Shown here: positions 46,899 through 56,700 of the stretch, piece by piece | Layout of the letters: each line of letters starts with the position of its first letter | How positions within the stretch are numbered: the stretch's first letter is position 1 | Assembly (NCBI GenBank): GCA_030386295.1 | Contig: JANQAO010000001.1 | Location: 1 to 64,000 of the forward strand | Length of the DNA: 64,000 nucleotides | Origin: Candidatus Persebacteraceae bacterium Df01 | Lineage (GTDB): Bacteria; Pseudomonadota; Gammaproteobacteria; Tethybacterales; Persebacteraceae | Reading direction: 5' to 3' | Notes under the pieces: generated by a model | Database searches by the model: none | Seen by the model: the letters and a program-made list of their open reading frames with translations, nothing else | What the model was told of the DNA's origin: nothing | Position numbers and translations under genes: made by a program

Positions 46899-48425
46899 TT
46901 ATTTTCTTAGCTTATTAATTCTTGCTTTGACCTGATTTGCATCAAAGCCAATAACCGAATTTTTTGACAATTTCAAAGATAACTCATAGTAATTAATAGC
47001 CAATTCAGACTTGGCTAAATAGTCTAAGACAACAGCAAGATTGTAAGAATAATCCGGATTACGCAACTCTCTAGAATGAGCCTCAAAGTAAGCTTCTTGA
47101 GCATCCAACCAACGATCATTAGACGCATACAAATTACCCAAAGAAAAATATAAACGACTATCCCAAACAGCATTATCGCCTATGGCTTTTTTCAGAGCAG
47201 CTTCTAATTCATACATGTTTTGATTGGAAATATTATGCAAATTAGCCAAATCAGCAATTGCCACTGAATCAGACGGATAATAATCAAGTATTTGCAAATA
47301 CGTCGCAACCGCCAATTTATACCTTCCACTAGCCACTGCCACAAGAGCAAGCCCGTGAAGCGCATCAATATTTGTTGGGTTTCTTACCAATACCTGCCGA
47401 TACAAAGATTCCGCTTCGGCATAAGAACTCGCTTTATAAAAAGACTGCGCCTGCAATAACAATTTATTTCTTTCCACCCCATCCATAGAAGGCGCTATAT
47501 TAACTTTCTTGTCAGAATTTGATTTTTTATCATCCTCTAATAAGTTCGTTTGCGCAAGTTTTTGACCTTCCACCACCACATCAGCTTCTGCCACCATACT
47601 ATCTTGCCCACTATCAGAAGAATGAATTCTCAAATTGTTTTTCAAGACACTTTCATACGAAGTCAACGCATCTAATTTTTTCTTACGAGCGCGACTTGAT
47701 TCCGCATTAACTATTGCACTTACTTCTTCTTTCTTTACATCCTCACCATCTAATGGCGAAGAAATGCCTTCCTCGATATTTAATTTTTTTTCTTTCTGCC
47801 CCTCATCTTTTAATCGAGGGTCATAACCAGTTAAAATAGCAATCTTTTCAACATACTCTCTCTTTTCTTCTACGCTAGACAAATCGTCTGCCCTTGGTAT
47901 TTGTAATGCAGCAAAATCTATCTCCGCTTGCACATCAATTCTCGGTATAGGCAAAGAAAGAACTCCTTCTTGACTAGAAGCAACCTTAAGTTTTGGCGCC
48001 GCTACTGATCGATTCGAACTGGAAGTTATCTGCGGAGACGAATCACCGCCTCGCAACCCAGAGACAGAATCAAAATTTAACCCTGGGACGACATTATTTG
48101 ACAGGGCAAAATAACTACCCAACGCCACCACGCCTATTAGCGAAACAGAAATCAATTTTTTTCTGCTGCCTCCAGTGTTTTCGGCACTTGACCTTTCGCC
48201 CCCCGCCCTAAATACTTTTGCAGCACCAACATAACTTGTTCCTGCATCAACGGACGGAGCTATCGACTTTTGACTTTCTGCACTAACGATTGTATCAAAG
48301 TCTATGCTTTTTTCGGCACCAGAAACAGATTCAGCAGAAGCTGGCTTTTCTTGAAACACTTCCGAAGAACTTTGAACTTTATTTTCTTCATCCGCTTTTT
48401 TTAGCGAGTTTAATAAGAGACTCAT
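46899..48425 (-). CDS. TPR membrane protein, MshN-like
   Basis: 508 aa. The N-terminus MSLLLNSLKKADEENK is a recurring opening in pilus/secretion-associated TPR proteins. It is followed by a long, Ser/Glu-rich cytoplasmic stretch, a single membrane helix near residues 91-108 (SVSLIGVVALGSYFAL) and a C-terminal periplasmic set of at least four TPR units (AQSFYKASSYAEAESLYRQ, ALHGLALVAVASGRYKLAV, SRLYFSLGNLYASNDRWLD, DYSYNLAVVLDYLAKSELA). TPR proteins at this position (MshN, PilF-type) probably help the secretin or the platform assemble. The ribosome-binding site is AGGG. Confidence 0.65.
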   Translation of the reverse strand: MSLLLNSLKKADEENKVQSSSEVFQEKPASAESVSGAEKSIDFDTIVSAESQKSIAPSVDAGTSYVGAAKVFRAGGERSSAENTGGSRKKLISVSLIGVVALGSYFALSNNVVPGLNFDSVSGLRGGDSSPQITSSSNRSVAAPKLKVASSQEGVLSLPIPRIDVQAEIDFAALQIPRADDLSSVEEKREYVEKIAILTGYDPRLKDEGQKEKKLNIEEGISSPLDGEDVKKEEVSAIVNAESSRARKKKLDALTSYESVLKNNLRIHSSDSGQDSMVAEADVVVEGQKLAQTNLLEDDKKSNSDKKVNIAPSMDGVERNKLLLQAQSFYKASSYAEAESLYRQVLVRNPTNIDALHGLALVAVASGRYKLAVATYLQILDYYPSDSVAIADLANLHNISNQNMYELEAALKKAIGDNAVWDSRLYFSLGNLYASNDRWLDAQEAYFEAHSRELRNPDYSYNLAVVLDYLAKSELAINYYELSLKLSKNSVIGFDANQVKARINKLRK

Positions 48426-48440
48426 ATTTTTCCCTGTTTT

Positions 48441-50366
48441 TTAGCGCGCGTCTTCTTGCTTCGGCGGCAAAATATTATTCTCCTGATCTCGAACAATAAA
48501 GTCAGAATCCGGTAACAATCTTCGATAATCGGAGTAATCACCATAAATACTTGGGTCTTTAATAATCTTTGCCCTGATAAAAACAACAAATTCCGTTTTA
48601 TAGGTTTTTTCGCTTTTATTTTGAAACAGATTACCAATACCCGGCAATTTACTAATTCCAGGAACGGATTGATTATTATCGCCTGTACGATCTTCCAGCA
48701 AACCACCCATCACAGCAATCTCACCATCACGCAATGTCATCACTGACTCCAATTCCCGGACACGGGTTATTGGCACGGAGTTGTCGCCACTCACGCCAGA
48801 AACAGAAGGAGATTGACGATAACCTAAAACGCGAGTAACACTTGGCTTCAAATTCAAAAAAACCTCATCCCCACTAGTAATGTGGGGCAATACGTTCATG
48901 GCAAAACCTACATCTACCGTATTTTCTGTCAATACATAAGTTCGATTCTGCACATTTCCTGTATCTTCGTTGACTTCTTCTTCTACATCCACACTGAAAT
49001 ATACTTCTTCATCAACCACCCGCAGAAGCCCTGGCTGATTATTCAGAACACTAATCCGCGGACTAGAAAGCACTTTAGCATCACCAAATTCTTCTAACAA
49101 TTCAACAGCAGCACTAATATCACCAAGACGAAAAGCCCCCGTAAAAGCGGCGCCAGGCACCGCAGAATTCACAGGAGCGAGGCCACCAGAACGGTCATGA
49201 GTAGCCCGCTGATTGGTTCGAGCAACAGTATAATCCCTTTGGACAGTAACGGTACCATCTGCATTCACCGTTTCCGAATAAGTAAAATCCGTGACCACGT
49301 TATTACTATCTTCTACACTTGAGGGGTTAATGAAAGCTTTATATTCATCGCTCCCCGCAGTAAAAGTCCTAGAAGCAGAGAAAGTAAAATCCTCAACAAT
49401 TCTTTGCAAAGCTGCGACAGCCCCACCAACACCGGCTCCCTTATACAGAGCAAGACCTGTTTCTGACAAACTATTGAATATTGACCAATCAATTCCTTGC
49501 TTATACTCATTGTTAAGAACAACCTCAACAATAGTCGCCTCCAACAAAACCTGCCGCTTAATAATACTCATCGACTCATCAATGTATAACTGTATTTCTT
49601 TTTGCAGCCGCTCAGGAGCATAAACCATTAAAATTCCCGTATTCAAATTAAAATCATATGTACTTGATTCCGGATTAAATTTTGCCGCAGAGTCCAGCGC
49701 ATCCGAAAGTTTTTCAGAATTACCCTTAGCTCCAGCAACCGCGGCTTCTCCATCTGCAGCTTCATATTCCACATCAAGAATAGCTTCGATAGAATCCTCA
49801 AAACTTTCCCAAAAATCATTTGACCCTGTGTTAGTAACGCTTGATGACCCCCCATCACCAACGCCAGAGCTACTCGCAGAAGAACTGAATTCCCTACTTA
49901 TAGACAAATAATCAACATGATAACGCTTATAGTAAGGCTCGTCGTTTTTTACAATTATTGCATTGCCTACGCGCACTACACGAATCGGTATTTGCTCAGA
50001 AATCCTATCTATGATTGCATCCAATGTTTGATCAATTGCACTCATAGTTACCAAACCACCAACGCTAGCATCAACATCCATATTGACGCCCGCATCTCTA
50101 GCAAGAGCAAATAAAAGGTCGCGCACCGGAACGGCGGTCACCACGACATCAAAAGTGTCTGAGCCTCTCTCATTACTCAATGTTGGCACAGTAGGAGTGG
50201 CTTTTACTAAAGCCGGAATACCGTCCCTGTCAGTAGGCTGACTGCTCTCAACCTCTTCAAAGGTCATATGCATTTCGCTGGGCGAGTAATTGGGCGAGCC
50301 ACAACCAGCAAGAAATACGGAAAGCGATGAACTTAAAACAAGTCGTTGCGCTTTGGTCAACTTCAT
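48441..50366 (-). CDS. Secretin lipoprotein, MshL/PilQ type
   Basis: 641-aa outer-membrane secretin subunit through which a pilus or exoprotein would pass. A lipoprotein signal ends in VFLAGC (Cys22). An STN/N0-like domain (DVVVTAVPVRDLLFALARDA) and secretin N1-type domain follow (TMSAIDQTLDAIIDRIS, RQVLLEATIVEVVLNNEY). The C-terminal secretin barrel carries AKVLSSPRISVLNNQPGLLR, GFAMNVLPHITSGDEVFLNL, ITRVRELESVMTLRDGEIAV, MGGLLEDRT and PGISKLPGIGNLFQNKSE. A long Ser/Gly-rich insert lies near residues 160-185. First gene of the 12-gene run; AAGGGA ribosome-binding site. MshL is the closest family by pattern. Confidence 0.88.
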   Translation of the reverse strand: MKLTKAQRLVLSSSLSVFLAGCGSPNYSPSEMHMTFEEVESSQPTDRDGIPALVKATPTVPTLSNERGSDTFDVVVTAVPVRDLLFALARDAGVNMDVDASVGGLVTMSAIDQTLDAIIDRISEQIPIRVVRVGNAIIVKNDEPYYKRYHVDYLSISREFSSSASSSGVGDGGSSSVTNTGSNDFWESFEDSIEAILDVEYEAADGEAAVAGAKGNSEKLSDALDSAAKFNPESSTYDFNLNTGILMVYAPERLQKEIQLYIDESMSIIKRQVLLEATIVEVVLNNEYKQGIDWSIFNSLSETGLALYKGAGVGGAVAALQRIVEDFTFSASRTFTAGSDEYKAFINPSSVEDSNNVVTDFTYSETVNADGTVTVQRDYTVARTNQRATHDRSGGLAPVNSAVPGAAFTGAFRLGDISAAVELLEEFGDAKVLSSPRISVLNNQPGLLRVVDEEVYFSVDVEEEVNEDTGNVQNRTYVLTENTVDVGFAMNVLPHITSGDEVFLNLKPSVTRVLGYRQSPSVSGVSGDNSVPITRVRELESVMTLRDGEIAVMGGLLEDRTGDNNQSVPGISKLPGIGNLFQNKSEKTYKTEFVVFIRAKIIKDPSIYGDYSDYRRLLPDSDFIVRDQENNILPPKQEDAR

Positions 50367-50848
50367 TTTTTATCCCTTCTTTTGCTTAATTCTGATGACA
50401 ACTTGTACCATTCTAACATTAACAAGTTAAGCCAAAAGCACACAATCTTTTTTTGATTGCCTACTGATGTAGCAATTAAACCACTCTCCATACAAAAAGT
50501 CAACAAAATACAATTTCATTCCTTAAGCATTTAGCTTGAAAAGTAATTTTTATATCTTACAGAAAGAAGCGTAGAAACCCACTACCCGCCTGACAAATTT
50601 CATGCTATTATTTTGACAATACGAACCGTGACAATAGTGGCAAAATAAACATAATGGCCGCTTGGTCGTCTGTTTATATATTAATTTTTGCTATTACCTG
50701 CCGCATGTTTGCGTTAATCCGCCCCAATTTCCCGCTACAAGACACGCAGTCCTAGTGCTTTTAATATTTATCTATACCTAACGATAACCAATGCTGTGAC
50801 CTGTATACTCCATTCTTTGTTATTAATTCCTGTATTTTTTCTGTTTAC
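50367..50848. promoter_or_regulatory. Divergent gap between secretin operon and clpB remnant; inverted repeat
   Basis: 482 nt, AT-rich. An inverted repeat AACTTGT (50400-50406) and ACAAGTT (50422-50428) with a 15-nt spacer lies 34-62 nt upstream of the secretin ATG, in a position suitable for an operator of the 12-gene run. A 33-codon frame at about 50654-50755 (MAAWSSVYILIFAITC onward) lacks a convincing ribosome-binding site. No tRNA or riboswitch pattern seen. Promoters for both directions should lie here, but I see no clean -35/-10 pair. Confidence 0.3.
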
Positions 50849-51182
50849 GTGCAACTTACAAAATAACAATTTCGCCTAAAATGCAAGACGCTGTCGGGAC
50901 GGCGCAAATAACGGCGCCAGAGTCGAACCACACATTGTTAGAACCGTCCCATCTGTTGCTAACCATGCTTGACGGCAACATCGAACTAGAGGCATTACTG
51001 ACGCACGCCGGCGATAATGTTGTGCGTATCAAGCGCAACTAAAAAATCAAATTCATGAATTGCCTATTGCGCAGGAAATTTCTGGCATGGTTCAGGCGTC
51101 ACAGCAAACCGCACGACTGCTCAATCTCGCTTATTTGAACGTGAAATATCAGATACTGGTGACAACCCCACCGCCGGTGTAA
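50849..51182 (+). pseudogene. clpB: ClpB chaperone remnant, N-terminal domain
   Basis: Reading across two frames restores the start of ClpB: VQLTK-stop-QFRLK near 50849-50880, then MQDAVGTAQITAPESNHTLL, EPSHLLLTMLDGN, EALLTHAGDN, a one-base shift near 51036-51042 (in-frame TAA) and QLKNQIHELPIAQEISGMVQ, ASQQTARLLNLAY. This is the pattern of the ClpB/Hsp100 N-domain (two repeats with E-P-x-H-L-L in the first). In ClpB the full protein would be ~860 aa; here the sequence ends at TAA 51180-51182 after the frame has lost similarity. At least three lesions are visible. Confidence 0.75.
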
Positions 51183-51184
51183 AA

Positions 51185-51436
51185 CAAAAACACAAATGGA
51201 AAATCTGATTACGCTGGCGAAATAATGTGAGCGCTAATCCGCCCATATCAAAGCCCAAGTAGTCAATGTCTGCTAACTTAGCGATTTGATTGCCATCGCC
51301 GCACCCAAAATCTATTATGCTGCTGACTTGATGGCGGCGAATAATGTCATTAAGTAGTTGCGCCTTGCAGGCTCCTGCCTCCCCCATAAGATCCGCTGCC
51401 TGACGTCAACCAGCTCGAATATCGCCGCCGCCAATA
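51185..51436 (-). pseudogene. Second SAM-methyltransferase remnant, frameshifted
   Basis: Minus-strand translation from 51436 reads YWRRRYSSWLTSGSGSYG, then needs a one-base shift to continue as GEAGACKAQLLND, RHQVSSIIDFGCGDGNQIAK and LADIDYLGFDMGGLALTLF, after which similarity fades near 51240-51190. The same order of motifs (YWxRRY, TSGSGSYG, KAxxLN, IIDFGCGDGNQI) appears in the pseudogene at 7.5-8.2 kb, so the two are paralogues. The C-terminal half is missing. It lies inside the deleted clpB locus, antisense to clpB. Confidence 0.7.
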
Positions 51437-51529
51437 TCGGTCGGAATAACAGGATATGATGACCCAACCGTTCTATTAGATACCTCATCACAAGCGCATT
51501 ATAGGTCTATCTCATGCCGTATATGGCAC

Positions 51530-51852
51530 ACTCGTGGGCAGATTGTTCCAAATGCTATTGCCTCCGTTTGGTATACATATCCCACCCGTCCACCTGTCTT
51601 TGTGGCACTCCCACACGATGCAATGCGTCTCACTCGCACTGGGTTGATACAGGAAGACCGACCGCTAGGTTCTTTTTTATTTTTAGGGCTGGCTGGCGTT
51701 GCTAAGACGATTGTACAAAGCGCTGGCTGAGTTTTTGTTTGATTCGGAAAAACACGCCGCTTGCCAAACTGCTACTGGAAGGCACCTCAAAACCGGCAGC
51801 GCAGTTAAATTTAAATGATTCAAGTGAACCGGAAGCGGTAACGTTAAATTAG
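51530..51852 (+). pseudogene. clpB: ClpB remnant, second AAA module and C-terminus
   Basis: One frame reads RTGLIQEDRPLGSFLFLGLAGVAKT, i.e. the ClpB block before and through the second Walker A with GLAGVAKT in place of GPTGVGKT (quoted by key residues). A shifted frame then gives LYKALAEFLFDSEK, the next ClpB block. A further shift gives PLAKLLLEGTSKPAAQLNLN, which resembles the extreme C-terminus of ClpB, ending at TAG 51850-51852. Several hundred codons between these parts are gone. The residues that bind ATP are mutated. Its stop overlaps the stop of the convergent CinA-domain gene. Confidence 0.72.
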
Positions 51853-52604
51853 TTACCGATTTCGGTAACTTCAAAACTCATCTCACACCGCAAGTATTCA
51901 GTCATTTTTGCCGCCGCCGAACGAATCGCTTTTTCGTCAACGCCGCCAAATACCAAATGGCAATAAAGCACGCCATCGTCATCGCGCGGATAGCTACCTA
52001 TTTCCAATGATGGCCACTGTGCCTGGACTGCTTCCAGTTGCTCGGCAAATTCACTTTCCGGCCCCATCACGCGCAGCGACAGCGAACGACGCGGCGGCAA
52101 ATCCGGCAGTTGCAACGCCGCCGCAGTTGCCATCTGTTTAAATATTGCAGGTACTCCGGCGCAAACAAATACATTTTCTATTCGATACCCAGGCGCGCCC
52201 GGAAATTCGCTTTTAAGCGGTGTTGCGCCGCGGGGGGCTTGTGCCATACGACGGCGCATGGTAGTAAATTCTAGCCCGCGCCCATCATAAAACGCCTCCA
52301 GTAATGCTAATGCTTCCAAATTTTCGATTACTTCTGTGTTAAAAGCCAGCGCCACACCATAAGTGGTTACATCATCATGGGTGGGACCAATGCCGCCACT
52401 GGTCAGTACATAATTATGCGTTATCTGCATTTCCTGCAACGCCTTAGCGATAACCGTCGGCACATCACGCACTACCCGCACTTCATCAACCCGCAAACCT
52501 TTAGGCGCAAGCAATGCCGCCAACACTGATAAATTTTTCTCCGTCGTCCGGCCTGACAAAATCTCATTGCCAATAATTAAAAAACCGACTGTCTGCATTT
52601 TCAT
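51849..52604 (-). CDS. MoaB/CinA-type molybdopterin-binding-domain protein
   Basis: 251 aa from ATG 52602-52604. It is a single MoCF-biosynthesis-like domain as in the N-terminal half of CinA: GFLIIGNEILSGRTTEKN opens the domain, then VVRDVPTVIAKALQE and the VLTSGGIGPTHDDVTTYGVA loop (TSGGxGPTxDD signature). Next come APRGATPLKSEFPGAPGYRI and FVCAGVPAIFKQM. No C-terminal nicotinamide-nucleotide amidase (CinA) domain is present. Stand-alone proteins of this group are widespread with poorly known function; ADP-ribose pyrophosphatase activity has been shown for CinA relatives. Upstream in-frame start at 52634 is less likely. Forty-five nt separate it from the glycosyltransferase gene upstream. 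Confidence 0.82.
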   Translation of the reverse strand: MKMQTVGFLIIGNEILSGRTTEKNLSVLAALLAPKGLRVDEVRVVRDVPTVIAKALQEMQITHNYVLTSGGIGPTHDDVTTYGVALAFNTEVIENLEALALLEAFYDGRGLEFTTMRRRMAQAPRGATPLKSEFPGAPGYRIENVFVCAGVPAIFKQMATAAALQLPDLPPRRSLSLRVMGPESEFAEQLEAVQAQWPSLEIGSYPRDDDGVLYCHLVFGGVDEKAIRSAAAKMTEYLRCEMSFEVTEIGN

Positions 52605-52649
52605 TACCAAAATGATTGTACCTTTGAGTAGCAAAAAACGATAACGTTA

Positions 52650-53741
52650 TTACTCTACCAATCGCCGATATACTGCCAGTGTTTCTTCTGCCATTTTACG
52701 GGCGGTAAATACGGAGGTAATACGCGCCCGCGAATCATCGGCAACAGGCAACGGTGCAGATAACGCAGCCGCCAACGCAGCTGGATCATCCGGAGGCACC
52801 AAGCGACCACCTGATTCATTATTGGTAATAATGTCTAATGCGCCACCGTGAGCGGTGGCAATAACCGACTTGTTCATCGCTAACGCTTCAGCCATCGTGC
52901 GACCAAAAGATTCTGGTTTGCGCGCGCAGGAGACCACCACATCAGCCAATGCGTAAACTTCTCGTATATCACGACGCCCACCAACAAAGCGTACTTGGTC
53001 GGCAACTCCCAACCGCCGCGCCAACGCAACAAGCCGGCGGCGGCGTTTAAGTACGCCGCCGCCGGCAAATACCGCCAACCATCCAGCTCGCGCCGGCATC
53101 AAAGCCAAAGCACGCAACAGTACATCGTGCCCTTTTTGCTCTGCTAACCGCCCCACGTGCAAAACCACACGCCGACCAGCAGCCCCCCATTCCTCACGCA
53201 ATTTTTCCACTACCATCGCATTCACCGCCGTCGAGTCAAAATATTCCACATCAACCCCGCGACTGATAACCGTGATTTTTTTCGCTAGCACAAGATAATG
53301 CCGCTGAATGTGTGTAGCAACAGCAGCACTAGGACAGATAATTGCATCAGCCCGCACCATAATGCGGCTGTATGCGCTAACACTGTTGATTCCGTGTACA
53401 GTGGAGACTGTCGGCAACCGCAATTGACGATTAGCAAAATGATGTAACCACGCAGGCAACCGACTTCTCACGTGCACAATATCAGGTGCAATGGATTCCA
53501 GCGTTTTACGCAGGAGCCGTACTCGTCCGGGTACAGTCAACGGATTTTTACTTGCCATCGGTAGCGACAAATGTCTCGCACCAGCAAGCAGCGCATCACT
53601 AACAAGCCGCCCGTTTTCGCTGATAATCACATGCCTTACCGCATCACCGTGTTCACGCGCCAAGTCCACCACACCGCGTTCTGCTCCTCCTTCTTCCATA
53701 CGTGGCAATAATTGAGCGACGAGCAACGGTTTTGTGCTCAT
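52650..53741 (-). CDS. Glycosyltransferase family 4
   Basis: 363 aa GT-B-fold retaining glycosyltransferase. The N-terminal domain starts with LVAQLLPRMEEGGAERGVVD (the usual G-G-A-E motif for acceptor binding). The C-terminal donor domain has VLHVGRLAEQKGHDVLLRAL and FVGGRRDIREVYALADVVV, then the E-x7-E motif PESFGRTMAEALAMNKSVIA and GGRLVPPDDPAAL. It probably transfers a sugar to a lipid-linked or cell-envelope glycan (lipopolysaccharide core or similar), but neither donor nor acceptor can be read from the sequence. Start chosen at the fourth codon of the open frame (ATG 53739-53741). Twenty-one nt before purL ends upstream. Confidence 0.85.
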   Translation of the reverse strand: MSTKPLLVAQLLPRMEEGGAERGVVDLAREHGDAVRHVIISENGRLVSDALLAGARHLSLPMASKNPLTVPGRVRLLRKTLESIAPDIVHVRSRLPAWLHHFANRQLRLPTVSTVHGINSVSAYSRIMVRADAIICPSAAVATHIQRHYLVLAKKITVISRGVDVEYFDSTAVNAMVVEKLREEWGAAGRRVVLHVGRLAEQKGHDVLLRALALMPARAGWLAVFAGGGVLKRRRRLVALARRLGVADQVRFVGGRRDIREVYALADVVVSCARKPESFGRTMAEALAMNKSVIATAHGGALDIITNNESGGRLVPPDDPAALAAALSAPLPVADDSRARITSVFTARKMAEETLAVYRRLVE

Positions 53742-53762
53742 AAAAAACAATGGCCTAAATTA

Positions 53763-56700
53763 TTAATGAACAAAACGGCGCGCATTTAGGAAAATATTGA
53801 GCCACGGGCTAAATTCCCCTTTCCATTCTGGGGGCGACCACGACAGTTGCCCGCAACGAAAAACCCGCTCGGGATGAGGCATCATCACCGTCACTCGCCC
53901 ATCAGGAGAACAAAAACCTGTCATTCCTCCGGCAGAACCATTGGGATTGAGCGGATACGTTTCCGTTGCCTCGCCACGGTTGTCAACAAAGCGTAACGCC
54001 GCACAAGCGTTTTTGATATTTGCCGGCGATGACGCAAAAGCAGCACGCCCTTCCACATGGGATGACACTACCGGCAACATAGCACCTTCCATTCCCGCCA
54101 GCAACGGCGACGGAGACGGCAACACTTCAACCATTACCAACCGCGATTCAAAACGCTTGGAGCGGTTACGCTCAAATTGTGGGAAACGCCAATTACTAGC
54201 ATCTTGCATAAGTGGCTGCAAGCCAGCCAAAACTTGGCAGCCGTTACACACGCCCAAAGTGAACGTATCTGAGCGCGAAAAAAAATCGGAAAACATCTTG
54301 GCTAAAGCCGCGTTGTGCAAAATCCCACCAGACCAGCCACGCCCAGCTCCCAGCACATCACCAAAAGAAAAACCTCCACAAAACGCCAGGCCTTGAAAGG
54401 ATTCGTCTAGTTGCCGCCCTGCGCGCAAATCGCCCATCGGCAGATCCACAGCATCAAAGCCAGCGCGAGTGAACGCCGCCGCCATTTCGCGCTGACCGTT
54501 GGTCCCTTGCTCACGCAAAATTGCCACCCGCGGACGTTTGCCGATAATAGCAGGCGCTTGCACATCGCCATTCCACGTAAACGGCAACCGGCAAAATAAC
54601 CCTGTATCTTCATCAAAATCACGCTGGTGTTCGGTGGTGGCACAATCGGCATCATCGCGCCGACGGGCAATAGCATAACTTGTTTCATCCCACGCTTGGC
54701 GCAAGTCAGACAGTGCTTCGTCCAATAATTTACGTCCGCCGCAATACACTCGCACCCGCTTGTCGGCAACCGTATAACCGACAGTCTGCACTGCATTTGG
54801 CAAGCCGGCATCGGCAAAAGCCTGCAGCACATCAGCAGCACACTCCCGTGGAACTTCCAATAAAACGCCAATTTCTTCGTTAAAAAAAGTTTCCACTTCG
54901 CCACCACCGACAACGGTCACATCGCCACCATCGGTTTGAGAGGCAGGTCCACGCAAACCGTCAGCGATTAGCATTAACCCACGATTAGCAGCAAATGCCA
55001 TTTCACAAGCACAAGCCCATAGCCCGCCATCGGAGCGATCGTGATAAGCCAACAGCAATTCCTTTTGGTGGCACACCGCTACCGCCCGCAAAAATGCCGC
55101 CAAAATAGTCGGTTCCACATCCGGCACCGCATCGGCAAATACCGTTGCCGACGTTTGCTGTAATATTGAACCACCAAGTCGCCGTAACTCACCGGGTGCA
55201 GCCAGCATTAAAAAAGTATCGCTGCGCCCCGACAACTGCGGCGTCAGCACACGGCGAACATTTTCGTGGGAAACAAACGCCGTTGCCACCGCCATCACCG
55301 GTGATTCCACCGTTGTATCACCACTACCCATGCGCATGGAAAGTGAATCTTTACCCACAATCACGCCCACTCCTAAAGATTCACAAAAATCGGCAGCAGC
55401 GCGTACAGTAGTGCGCAATTCGGTGGTGCGCAATTCATCGGCACAATTAGCCATCCAGTTGAGCGACAATTTAACCTGTCGTAAGTCATCAATTCCCACA
55501 CTGGCTAAATTTGTTAACGCTTCGGCAACAGCCATACGAACACCGCTGTCAGGGGCTGACGCGGCGACGTTCGGTCGCTCACCCAGTGCAAACACTGCGC
55601 CGCCGGGATGCTCATAATCGTTAAAAAATGCCGCACAATCAGCCACCGGTATCTGCCACGGCCCCACCATCTGATCACGTGCGGTCATCCCACCAACACT
55701 GCGGTCACCTATATTAATTAAGAACCGCTTGCACGCTACCGTCGGATGTCGCAACACTTGGTAAGCAGCGTCACGCAATGCTATTCCACACACCGGCAAC
55801 ACAGCAAGCGGCCGCGTGTCAGCAACAACAACGCGCTTCGGTGGCGACTCCACACCACCCAACACATCCGCCAACGGCAAATCCACTACCACTTCAACTG
55901 CGCCCATCACCACAATGCGCCGCACTTCAGTCGCTTCACCGATTACGGCAAAAGGACAAGCCTCGCGCCGGCAGATAGCACTAAATTCATCTACCGACTC
56001 GGGCATCACCGCCAATACATAACGTTCCTGCGACTCGTTGCACCAAATTTCTGCCGGTGACAGACTACGGTCTTCAACTAGAATTTCTGACAAGTTAATT
56101 TGTGCCCCGCGTGCCGCATCGTTAACTAATTCAATTACCGCATTAGACAACCCACCGGCACCCACATCATGTAATGACAAAATTAATCCATCATGCGGTG
56201 GGCGACGGCAGGCATCAATAACTTCTTGGGCACGTCTTTGCATATCGGCGTTATCGCGTTGTACTGAATCATAGTCTAGTTCAGAACCGCCGTCAGCACG
56301 ACTGGAAGCCGCGCCGCCACCCATACCGATACGAAACCCCGGCCCGCCCAGCTGAATGATTTTAGCTCCCACTGGAATGGAATGTTTGCCCGCACTCGTC
56401 GACAGCATGTGCCCCAAGCCACCAGCCAGCATAACAGGTTTGTGAAACCCAAATCGCCGCTCATCAATCGCGTTTTCATCACTTTCAAAACTACGAAAAA
56501 ACCCACCCAACGAAGGACGCCCAAATTCATTGCAAAATGTCGCTGCGCCCAAAGGCCCATCAATCATAATTTGCAACGGCGATGCAATGTGCGCTGGCGT
56601 TTCTCGCCGCTGCATGGTACCGCATTGCGACAGCCCCAAATGGGACACTGTAAAACCAGAAAACCCAGCACGTGCTGTAGCACCACGGCCAGCAGCAGCT

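Noticed and set aside
50856-51038. Minus-strand open frame of 60 codons
   Set aside because: Antisense to the clpB N-domain remnant, which explains the plus-strand sequence better.
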